In this document: positions 44,408 through 56,000 of the stretch, piece by piece
Position numbering within the stretch: the first letter of the stretch is position 1
How the letters are laid out: each line of letters begins with the position of its first letter
Assembly (NCBI GenBank): GCA_963978905.1
Contig: OZ022261.1
Coordinates: 35,758,102-35,822,101 of the forward strand
Length of the DNA: 64,000 nucleotides
Reading direction: 5' to 3'
Source: Trichostrongylus colubriformis
Lineage: Eukaryota; Nematoda; Chromadorea; Rhabditida; Trichostrongylidae
The notes under the pieces: model-generated
Databases searched by the model: none
Told to the model about the DNA's origin: nothing
What the model saw: the letters and a program-made list of their open reading frames with translations, nothing else
Translations under genes and position numbers: made by a program

Positions 44408-45991
44408 TAGTCAAGGGGGGGGGGGGGGGTACTGCGCTGACAGCACAGTACCGCTCGTACTAAGAGGGGAGGGACTTGACGAACTGTTTGGGACGAACTT
44501 ATGAACAGCACACGTGCCCAAAGAAGCAACTTGAGAGTGAGTGTGCTGTGCGGTAATAGGAACTCGTCACGCCCACTCTTTCGGATAAAATCGCAGACCG
44601 TCTGTCGCCGCCACTGACGATGTGAACCGCTTAGCCGTGCAGAAAAAACTGCTGCCGCTTCGCAATTTTCTTAATTCCCACAGGGTTTGGTTGTGGGCCT
44701 CTCGAGTGCAAGCTAGCATTGCATATCGGAGAACGAGATGCATTCTGTGGGTTTTTCGCCACTCAATTGAGGCTTAATAATGGTCATTCCTGTAGAAAGG
44801 GCTTATGACGTTCTGACGAATTTCTAGAAAACAATCGATTCATATGTAACAGCACTATTAAGTACCATGACCGGATACCGTAAAACGGAATGCTAAGCCT
44901 AAAGCATGCAGTACCCAGTAGAAGGTGTGGCATACGAAAATCATTGTAGCTTGAGACGCATCTAAAGAAGGCCCAAGGCTTGCGTTGTCTTCGGCAGCGA
45001 CAGCGACCTGTTTCCGCTTCTGTTATTGAGTTAAAGTACTAGGAAAACGGCTATGTCACAGAAGTCTGCGCTTCTTTGAATTCTCACCGCGCCCGATCCA
45101 CTCCCATTGAAGATGCAAAGGGTAATTTTGTTGCCAGGGATGGTAATTAATCACTATTATGATGAATCCTGAGAACAGAAATGCAAGAATTGCTTGAACT
45201 TTGGGAAAGCAAAAACGGGATTTTTAAGTCGGGTTTTTGCCGACCCCTCACCCAACGAGAAATCCTTTTTTTCGGTAATATCGACTGCGGAGTGGCCGTA
45301 GGGTGTGATCTCCAATGTAACATAAGTTCATTCAGCGATGGGCTTAGATTCAGAAAACAGCAGACGATCCTGCTTTGGGCGTTCTGCCAAGGGGACACGC
45401 ATCATTAAACACCCCATCCGAGAGAAATTCAGAGCACAAGTAGCACTCTTAAGCTGATTTTGGCCATTTCCCCCAAAGGTCACACCAACCAATCAAAAAT
45501 GAGCGAGGCCACACACAGACGGGCACAGCGCATTGAACGAGCACATCATTCCATGCCTGTTGAAACAGGCCCCTGGTGAGCTCGGAACAGCAGCCACTGG
45601 AAATCTTTTAGACGCTTTGTGGATCTGAAGAGGAGGCATTTAGGCTGGTGCATTAATAGCAGCCAACCCTGGTGGACTTCTCGTTACCACAGCTACTCAC
45701 CGAAGTCAGTGCGTCAATGACCGCTACACATCACAGAATCACATGGCTCGAATCCATACCTCAGTGATGGAGCGTGCCCGAGAGCACGTCGACCAAAAAA
45801 GTCAAAGGAGTAAGAAGAGGTCCAATTTTTTGGGTTTTCTGCATTTTCATGACGTTTTTCTCTCGCTGCTGCCGCACCTCCGCTCATGATTGAAATTTTT
45901 GCGAATAGCCCCTCATTTTTCCTTCTCGGGAGCTATTTCTATCAGCCTCATGAGTTTTCATATTGTTCCATGTCGACTCCTAAAAACTCAC

Positions 45992-46261
45992 CTCGAAATT
46001 GGATTTTGCTAGAGATTCAAGTGGACTTATGGAAAGATTCGATACAGATGACGAAGGGCAGAGATCATTCAAAGTTTGCTTGGGCGGTTTGAATCTGTAA
46101 GAGCACTTTACCAGTTCTTCCGGACGGAAGACCTCGTCGAATCGAACTCCTTTTGGTGGAGATGATGGTTTCGCGAAAAGATCCCCATCAATTATGTACA
46201 ATATAACAAAGTCAAGGTATGAAATGATACATAATAATATATCAGCAATAAGCAATGGCAT
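45992..46261 (-). CDS. Candidate orphan first exon, unknown product
   Basis: A 90-codon frame from ATG at 46261 to a GTGAGT donor at 45991 (phase 0). The translation begins with a hydrophobic stretch (PLLIADILLCIISYLDFVIL) that could act as a signal anchor. A more polar part follows, with KPSSPPKGVRFDEVFRPEEL and SNLSISPLESL, and looks protein-like in composition. I found no convincing downstream exon; 45398-45270 is a weak candidate. It could be a separate small gene or chance. I do not recognise it. Confidence 0.3.
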
Positions 46262-47007
46262 AAGTTAATGCAAAATAATTTGTATGCAATAACAGGTGTA
46301 GGAAAATTTGAATCCGGAAAGGGAATTTTCGACCTACATAGTACATACCTCCATCAAACCTGACGGACAGCATAATACATTCAGCATTCCCATTTTTGGT
46401 CAAGGCACTGTGTATTCAATCATAATAAACTGAAATAACAAAAATAATAACTAGATAAATAAAACAGTAAGTAAAATAATAAAAACAATGATAAACTTAT
46501 AATATAATATAATATAGTTGTTATATAATTGTCCACCAATGGGCACTGCAGTTAAAATGATGGGGCGTTAGTCTATTGGTTTTCTTCGAAGCTCTAGCGC
46601 GATAGGAATTAATCTTCTCCTATTCATGTCTATTTCTAGGACGCATAAAGGGTCCTTCGGTGAAAATGAAACTTGAGGCTACCCTTTCCAGAATGCGCCG
46701 TGCACTCGCTAGCCGCTTGAATATATGCAGGGAACAGCCGGTGTTCCACTTAACAAAGTACGCTTTTGGATTCTAGCCAAGATTGAGAGGGGTACGTCCG
46801 ATTGAGAGGGATCGAATTTTTTGATGAGGTCTGTTCATGTTCAGCAGTTAAAAAGTAATCTGTCAATACCTGAACGTACCTAAGGTGCATTTCATTCGCA
46901 TACCCGCTTACGCTAGTCCCTATCAACTAGAAGATTCTTCTGCTTGTATTTCTTGCACTGGTTCATCTATCCAAATAGAGTATTCGAGCAATTACTACAC
47001 TAAACTA

Positions 47008-47135
47008 TTGATTGCCTTCAATTGTATTCATGGGTAGGTCTCCAAATTTCATGCGACTCACTGCAATGAAATCCCTAGTAAATTATCGGCACTTGGGAAA
47101 TGACCACATCCTTTTAGCAACGACCGTGAACCGTA
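47008..47135. repeat. Dispersed repeat, family G (copy 2)
   Basis: GCCTTCAATTGTATTCATGG, TCTCCAAATTTCATGCGACT and CGGCACTTGGGAAATGACCA match the copy at 42700-42840. It lies in the intergenic region. Confidence 0.65.
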
Positions 47136-48059
47136 AATCTCATATGAAGCGCTGTGCGACTAGCCTTTTTGACAAAAACCATAACGCGATCAATCTTATT
47201 GCATTTCAAACGCTCCGAGTTTACAGGCTATGCCGAGGAAATCTTTAGCACAGTGTCAGTTCAACTGCAAAAGGTAATGTGATGCTATGGGCCCACATCA
47301 TGTGTCGTGTCGTTAGCATATTGGTTAAAAAAGAAGACCATCTTTCAGTGTGATTTGCTGCCTTCCTATCACATTACCCCCCAAAACTGACCGAGTTTCC
47401 GAAAACTTGGCATTCGGTGAAGCTGTGTAAAAGTCATAGTCATAGCAATTCAGTGCAGGGTCAAGCACGGGTTTAGGAAGACTTGAAGGGGGTCGTATTT
47501 TAGTTTAGGCAGGGTTAGTACTATTTTCTGATCTGTTTCTAGTGCTATGGGCCAGTGAAGCAGTTTCGTGTCGTAACTTCCGAAAAAAACTGAAAAGGTC
47601 GTCAGTCAATATCCGCACCTTGTACAGGTAGCATCACTAAAGCAAAGCTATGATTATCAGTTAGCGACCTCTCGATCTATTTTTTGGGAAAACCATTTCA
47701 GTATGCATATCAACAATACTATTTGTGGAGGGGGTCTTAATTATCAAAAACTATAAGCAATACTTGGCTTGACCATGGCCGAGAGCTGCGAAAAAAGCGC
47801 TTTTGAAGAAGAACAGATCGTCTGAACCATAACTATCCAAGCCAAATTAGGCCCACATCATCTGCATCACCTGCTGTTCCTTTGATCATGATTACCTATC
47901 GATACTATTTATAAAACGTTTCATCTGTCTGTCTGTCCGTTCGTCCCTCTGTCTCACGAAATCAGACATAGCATGAAAAACAAGGTGTGGAGTTGGGGAC
48001 CAGTTTGAGATGGGTAGGACATGGTAAAGGGAGTAAAAATCACAAGTGGACCAAGTTAA

Positions 48060-48082
48060 GCTCCGCCCAATATGGGCGGAGC
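48060..48082. other. Short palindrome GCTCCGCCC..GGGCGGAGC
   Basis: A perfect 9-bp inverted repeat around a 5-base AT centre. A run of CTGTCTGTCTGTCC-type sequence lies about 130 bp to its left. It is part of an otherwise non-coding repeat-like block (47930-48180). Confidence 0.5.
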
Positions 48083-50056
48083 GTGCACTGGAACGCTCTG
48101 TTTCCAGACCGTAAATGGTTAATTAGGTCACAATATGACCCAAACGTGGGGGAAGGGTGGATTAAGACTAGCGATTAGTTTCTGAAAGTCATGAAAGAGG
48201 TGGCCGCAGTGGGCAGCACGCACCCTGAGAAGGCAGTCCGTATAACAAAAATTTATAACTCGGCTCCAGCGAGCCTTAATTCCGGGAAAAAGTCGGAAGA
48301 AAAGATCAATGTTTAAGCCATCTCAAACACACTTTAGATCAGCGGATATCAGCACAGATTAGATGGAGCGTGATGTTGACTGGTACTGAGTAAATTCCTA
48401 GAAAAAAAGCAATTCCGATCGACCCACTGACGCCCGTGATGTTACGCGAGCAGTAGTGTGCGCTAATCCAACCGGTCGAAAATAAGCTAGGAACGTCTCT
48501 ATTCTTCCCTGTCGGAAATCCAAGCAGTCCAGTGGACCTATCGCTCTATCGACACTCAGAAGTCGTCCTCCCTTATAGAGTTTTGTCAGGAAATCTGACC
48601 GTTGGGCCACGGTCACCCTTTGAAGTTCTAGGTATGCCATCGGTAACCGCTTTGGACCAGCTAACAGCAACTGGTTCGAAAGGGTACTGTCTCGTTATCA
48701 CTTGATTACTCTCGCACAGTCCTCTCACTGCTATTCATAGCAGAAAGGATAGGAATGGAATGTTTTCAAACGATGATTAGCATTTTGTAGGAAATGTTCT
48801 TTATAACTATGCGTTGCTGCCGTAAATGCACGCACCGCGCTTCACTACGCGCGAAGTATTAAAATTGCCTTTTATCGAGGGTGTTTATTTTTATTTTTTC
48901 GTACTATGCCTTCTGTAAGAGTCCTGTGTTTATCGCGAGTATTTATTGTGACTCGTTTCTGTTTTATTTGTTGGCTTAAAGTTACTAATCTGGTAACCAA
49001 TTTGACCACTGTATATATTGAGTAATACCGAGTTGTATTTTTTCCACGTTTTCCAGTTTCGAGTTAGACCAAAGGGAATTTGTTCGTTATCTTCGCATGC
49101 CTCTTGGAGTATTCGGGTCACCTAGAGTCGGATGAGAGGCGCAAAATTTTCACCGACGTCAAAGCTCTTTACCCTCCCTAGGCTCAGGCTGAAGCATATG
49201 AGGTAGATGCTTTTTCATGTAGGAGGAGGGGATATGAATTTTACCCGAAGCCTAGAAAAGAAGAGAACTTTGACCACGAAAAGCTGCGTCTTCCCCTCTC
49301 GACTTTTGACCCGAAAATTCTATTGAGTGCGCTGATTTCGAGGAAATATTTAGAATCACAGAATTTCCATGCATGCTTCAAATTTTTGAGGTTGAACTAA
49401 TGGCGGATGCAAGGTCTATAGTATTCGGTGGATGTAGGTGAAACGTAATTGAAAGTCTACATATGCAGGCCTCAAAGGTATCGATAGGAATGAGGGAAAA
49501 CGGAAAACTGGGAGTACATATTATCTGAAAACAAGCCTTCCACTACAGAAGAGGTGATGTAGCGATGAGCTTGAGTAGCGAAATTCGCATTGAAAAAGCG
49601 CGGCTTGGATTCTTATGACGATCCCGCGGCACGGCGTGTCGTCCTGCAGCCGGGCGAGGTAACGGCGACGGCCCAACAACGGTCGCGGTCGGCTGGTTCA
49701 GCCTCTGGCCTGTCTGCAGTCTGCCTCGGCTAATGACGTAGAGGTACGCTAGAGAGAAAGGGGATTTTCGGGCTTCTATTTCTCGGTTTCTTTTACAGTT
49801 TTATGTCCTCCTTTCTCTACTGTTACGTTTCTGAGCACCCCTGCTTTCGTATTCAATCTGCCAGAATTACCTCTTCCGGTGTCTTCAAAATCTCAAGGAA
49901 TGACTCACAACAGTTGTTGCGTGATGTCTTCATTGGCTCGCAGCTTATCGCCTTTCTTAGTTAATTCGACACTCTTTTATTACCCTTACGTCGTAGATAT
50001 TGTTGAGCGTTATCAAGTCGTAAATGCTGGTAACACTGCTTGCCAGCCGTGTCGCC

Positions 50057-53000
50057 ATGCGGTTGCTGTTGTTACTTCAGTTATTTCTGAGTGTTGCTAC
50101 AGCTCAGAGCAATAACTGGGGTAGAGGTACGGTAATCAAAGTTCTTATTTCGTGGAGGGCAAAAAAAAATCAGTAAATCTCTATATATCAATCATATGGC
50201 TACTTGTTCCATTTGATTTTTCTTTTTCACGAGTACTAACGTGCTACCGTATCTCAGGGATCTCCTCCTCGTTTTTCTCGAGACCAGCACATGAAGAGCT
50301 GCCGAATTTCTACGAGGCACCTACCGAGCCTGTTCACAAAAGGGTAAAACGGGCAATCTACGCCACTCTCGGCTTCACGAGCCAATGCGAACCCGGCTGG
50401 ACTGGACAGTACTGCGAAAATCGTAAGTACAATTTCATGTGATATTAATGCTACAAAGAGCACGTTTTCGTGCTTTGTCCACCTCTGAAACTTCTCGTTA
50501 TCAGTCGCCATTTTTTTCCTTTCACATATGGAGAGATGCAGAAAGTCAGAGCCAATTTTTCAGCAGGCTAATCAATAATTGTCTCTCTGCTGTGTGCTAG
50601 TCTGGCATTTTTGCTTACGTGATTTGCTGTCCCTTCATTGTATGCCTTTTCCTCCTGTAAACACGACTTTTGATAGGTAGCCACCCCTTTTCCAGTGATT
50701 GGTGCTCGTAGACCCGAAAATTGCTCTCCTTCCTAGGAAGCTCTACAGAATCGCACGTTTAGGACAACAAATTCGCGTTGCGGCGTGCGACGTAATCACT
50801 TGCTACTTAAAGGCACCGTTCGCGCTGGCTGATGGGAGGAGACACAGCTGGATGGCTCTGGTAGACGGAGGGCTGGAAGGCGGTTTATCCACGCCCTGTT
50901 ACTTGTAATAGGGCATGGTCGATCCCTCCCCAGTGTTCGGCTACCGCTGGGTCTCCCCCCCTAAAGCGACCGCGAACGGTGCCCTAAAATGGCACCTTAT
51001 GTAGTTGGCTCTGAAGCGACTGTTTCCTATGCTTTTATGATGGGCGTAAAATACGATAGTCGCTCCAGGACCCAATCAATACGGCACGCATCGCGCCGCG
51101 CGTACACGACAAGCAACCTTCCAATTTGTGTCCTAATGACGTATTCTTTTTGTGAGGAGGCATATTCACTGGGGACAGTTTTGTTACCTAATCCACAATA
51201 CAGCCTCTATTGCAGCTTCGAGCACCTTCGGTCGATGAGAGCATGTGAATGGTTGCTACGAGATACTAACCAGTCACATGTCAGCCTCGCACGCTTGCTC
51301 AGTTCCGGTTAACAGGCACCGCCATGATGTTTTTCAACCAAATCCATTTTTATTTAGCGGTCTGTAGCGATGCGGACAAGCTGCCTCCGAGCGACGTTGA
51401 TTATCAGCTCATCGATCTGTTGAATTTGCCATCTGGATGTACAGGAAAGTGAGCAAAATCTCCGACTTTTGCTCCTCTGGTCATTTTTTTGTTTATGTAG
51501 CCGACACATTTATTTTACACATTACAGGTACTATGTTCCTATCGATAGCGTGTCCCCAGTGGTTCTCATTGAGGTAAATGCAGCTGGAAGGGCATATCTA
51601 AATCTCACTGATTCAAACGGTAGGTTCATTCCTATCGAGTTTTCGTTTTATCCATCCTAATTTTCAGCAAGTAAACTCTTCATTGTAAGGGTACTGTAGC
51701 ACAATTACTCTGCAGATCAATGAATTTTTACGGTTTTTATACTCATTAATAACGCTCAAGCACCTAATGATTGTCTTTCAGGAAGTGTGATGACGTGCGA
51801 TGGTATTTTCAATGAAGGCTATACAGTTTGTCGTTACTTTGATCTCTTGCCGGGGCCATATCAACTGACAGTCGATAATGGTGGTGTGCCAACATCAAAA
51901 TGTCTTGTCCAGACCTATGTGAGTCTTCAAGGCATATTTTAAGCCAAAAAAATTCCTCCCCTACCAGTCACTGGGAAATCAAAACTTCTTTCCAGAGGTC
52001 ATCAAAAAGTAGAAAGTATGGAAAGTTCAGTATAGGCATGGAAAGTTCTCATGTACGAGCACGTAGAGGTTTAAAGGGGCGATTCTACGTTACGGATGTG
52101 TAGCATAAGCATGGCTTCGGTGAGAACGTGGTCGAAAATGTGTGTGACACGCCACGCGCGCACACTTGCGGCAAATGGGTGGAGCGACTCACAGGGCTGC
52201 ACCCTTGGAATTTCCTGCGCAGCCAGCAGCATATCTGCCGGCGTGGCCTCCTTGCACATCCGGAGTCATAAAAACTAGAATATTTATCTCCATGAGTTGA
52301 AAGCACAGTTTGAACAATCAATATTCGAGTGATTGAAACTTCTATAGTCTTTGTGTTGATTTTCTAAGGACCATTGGCACTCACCAGAATTACAAATGAA
52401 ACGTATTACAAAGAAACTATCAACTGCATTCTAACAAGAACGTCATTGCTTATTTTAGTCATACTCCAGTTTATCAATCGTTCAACGATTCACTCTTTCG
52501 CCACAAACTGATATCGCTCCGTACTCCGAATCGGCCATCGAGGGTAGACCGACGTATTTCGTCAGTCATGTTTATAACCTGACCATGCAAGGAGGTAACT
52601 TTTTTCTTTTCGTTTCAGGTAGGATTGAGATTTTTATAGAGGCTAATCTCAATGCCTCGGATATTCTTTACAGGTCGAATGCAGGTAGAGGGGAACGTGC
52701 ATCGTTAGGACAGAATTTCGCACCGCGGCATGCGGCGTGAAGTGAATGAGTCAAGTCAAGAGTGCCGTATCTGGTTGGGTCTTAAAGCGACCGTGTCCCG
52801 CGCTTCATTTCAGGCGTGAAATGCAGAACTGTCACGGAATCATTTGCATATGGCGCTCCCAGCTCGCACGCGTTACGCCGCACACCACAGTGTGGAATTC
52901 GTCCTGAAGGAGAGGGGGTATGCGCTACGAAGAAATAATTATGAGTCAGTGGTTGGTCACCCAACAAAATCGTGGAAAGGAAAGGAAAGGAACCACGTGA

Positions 53001-56000
53001 AGATGAGCCATCTGTACACACCTCTGAAATGTTTATAAGGAAGATGTTGGGCCATTCGAGACTTGTGGTCATGTAGGTGCGGCGATTACCGCTACGTAGC
53101 ACCGGTACACGCGCGGCAAGCTGAGGATTTATTTTAAAAAATAACAAATAAACAAATGCAAAATGAACGGAATCGATCGAAATGCAGCTGCAATGAGCCG
53201 TTGATCTGCAGCGACAAAAGTTCGAGCGATTGATTGACGGCCCACCGTGAGACGGTTAAAGGCATCATTAGGGGAAAGTCGGACGAAAAGTAAAAGAAAT
53301 AGTGCATATGGAAGTCGAGATGTCTAGTAACAGAACAGTGGAGAAAAAACGGATGGAACGGCCAAAAACCCGAGAAATGGGACCCCCTTTCCACCGTTGG
53401 TTTTAGGCGTGGACGACCTTCCCGTCAATACGCGGGTAATCTGATCTAGTTTTTCATTGGCATGTTGCCAAGTAAACACAAGGGAATGCTTGGAATTATG
53501 ACAGCATCTATTGTTTGGAGTGAGCTTCAAGCTAAAACTGCGAAAGCGAGCCGCAAAACCTTCGATCTTGCCTCATCTCCCTGACCGCTCTCACCCCAGT
53601 CAATCGAGAACACGTCATCGGGAGGCGGGATTAACCTGTCAAGAGGCGGAACATAAGTGCGTTTGCGGGGTTTTGCGGCGTTTCTACAGCTCAGAGGGAC
53701 GCTTTTTCACCGGGATTTCGCCACAGATAGCCATCTTAGGCCCAGAACTACTACGTGAGGGACTTTTTGTAGGGATTTCTCCATTGCTGCCTTACCCCTA
53801 ATGATGTCTTTAACTTCAACTAATCCCAACTTAGTCTGGCTATTATCTCATCACTCTCTATCTCCTTCCCACTCTCGGGATCCCCTCTAACGGGGAAACT
53901 TTCCATGGGATTTCAAATTGAGACTGAGATGGATCGACGGAGTTCTGAATACTGATCATGTCTGTGAAATCAAAATTGCAAAATGCCTCTGAAGCGAGTT
54001 AGAAGGGGTGAAAGTTTGCCTGTGATGCTTCACTGGCGAGACACTTGTTATCACCGCGACTCGTTGTAAAATTAATCATGGCTTAGTGGTAGTGTCCCGG
54101 ATCTGTAAACGGATGACCAGCGGGGTTTGCTTCTCACTGGTGCGAGTCTTTTTGCATTTTATTTTTCGTCGTCATCGAGAGTTCTCTTTCACTTCCGAAC
54201 GTTTACTCGCTGGCACTTATCATTTACACTGCCAATTCATTTATAACTGCTAATAATCACTCAAATTTTTACGATTCATGGGTGCGAGTAGGTGCCATTA
54301 CAAGGAAACGTTCGGAAGTGAAAGAGAAACATTTGATGGCGACGAAAAATAAAATGCAAAAAGATTTGCACCGGTGGCCCCTCCTTACTCGTTTCAGAAT
54401 GGTATTTTGCACTTTCGGTTTTCACAGTGCTCGAAGATCTTTGTCGATCCATCCATGGAAAGTCGATACCCTTCCCTGGTTAGATACCTAGCAAACTTTG
54501 ACCCTTTCTGTTCAGGATCTGATGGCCACCGAGACCCACACCATGGATTGGCCACTGAGGCTCAAGCAATAGACTCTGGCCACTAGGCCTGTTTTGGCCG
54601 CGTTTATACTCTGCGGTGACGGCGGCAGGGCATGGCTGCGTGCCTCTGCGTCTCCGTTTATGCCATCCTACCTCGTTGTCTGCATCGTGTCTGCGTCACC
54701 TCCCCCGTGCCACTCTGCCTCGGTGCCCGTGAACTCAGCCACGCCCTTTCGGCGACGAGTATAAGCGCGGCCTCAGGAAGCTGCCCACTAAGGTCCCAGG
54801 CGAATACATTGAAGGTAAGCACAAGCCATCTCCTTTGACGCTGCCGTGAAGAAGGATGCCTCTCGAACCAACCTTTTCTCACACGATACCTTCGTCCCGC
54901 GCTCCTGCCTGACAAGCATATATTCTCCTTTTATTCGGAGACGTACTGTAGTACAAAACTTTGCAGAGGTTCGGGCTGTCACCATTCGCACGGACACATC
55001 TTCAGTGCCCGTTTACCGATCACTGCTGACGAAACGATTCGTCTGTAACTTCGAGTACTATGCTGGTCAATTTCTCTGCGACCGAAACAACCGATATGTT
55101 TATCATGTGAGCATCCTACGTTTATTTTTTCGTCAATCACTATGGAACATAATCCGAGTTTTTCCTGCAATCCCAAGATCAATAGAACATCCGTGTACGG
55201 ACGTGGTCGCTAAATACATGATTCGATAAGTCGGTAACTGAGCACGTACCCTTCAGTGTGCTCTAGTGCAACCACGCCCATTTCTGGAATACGGGACATT
55301 TGTCCGTTTGGGACAGGATTTCGCAGGGCGGCGTGGATGGGCAGTGATATCGTAGATACAAACAAATGTGATTTGCTTGCGAATTTCAAGATTAGGTTCA
55401 AGATGTACATAAGCTCATTTCTGGATGATCCAGTAGACTCTAGAAAGTTGCCCAGTGTATAAATGATGTTGAAAACACTGGTAAACCTTGAAAAAATGCA
55501 GGAGTTACCCGTGTGAGACCGATCACACTGTGATTTGAAATTTCATCATGTGGGTGGTTTAACAAAAGCGGTGATGGTTTCGATTCCACAACCTCTCACA
55601 CTTGAATAGCCAACATCGAGGTTTCAAGGTTTCATCAATTATATAATTGAGAATTTATGCACGTAGAGGGAACGTCTCCGCGATAGGTCATCGACTCCCC
55701 ATGGAATCAGTTTGTGATTCGAATAGAGTGAATTTCGTGTAGTATCCAATCCAGTTGTCTTTAAAAAGATTGGTTCTCGCAACGGCAAAGTGGGCTCAGA
55801 GAACCTATACATAGTTTACTCTTCTAGAAACTCGCGCGCAATCGCATCCGTTTCTCTGTCTCTCTCTGAGACCGCATTCATACTAAGGTGGCTGCGTTTA
55901 TAGGCAGCGAGGCAGAGTGGCACAGGGGAGGTACAGAGACGACGAAGGCAACGATGTAGGGTGGCATAGGCAGAGACGCAGAAACACGCATCCACGCCCT

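Larger units (their letters stand above)
44408..50056. other. Divergent intergenic region between the Kazal and EGF genes
   Basis: Both neighbours are transcribed away from this 5.6-kb stretch, so it should hold both promoters. I see a poly-G tract at about 44416-44430, an AT repeat (TATAATATAATATAA) around 46500, a family G repeat copy at 47008, a palindrome at 48060 and a candidate exon at 46261-45992. No TATA box can be assigned with confidence. Confidence 0.5.

Noticed and set aside
45270..45398. Possible second exon of the orphan minus-strand gene
   Set aside because: An AG acceptor and a GTGAGG donor exist, but two reading frames look equally plausible and neither shows a known motif.
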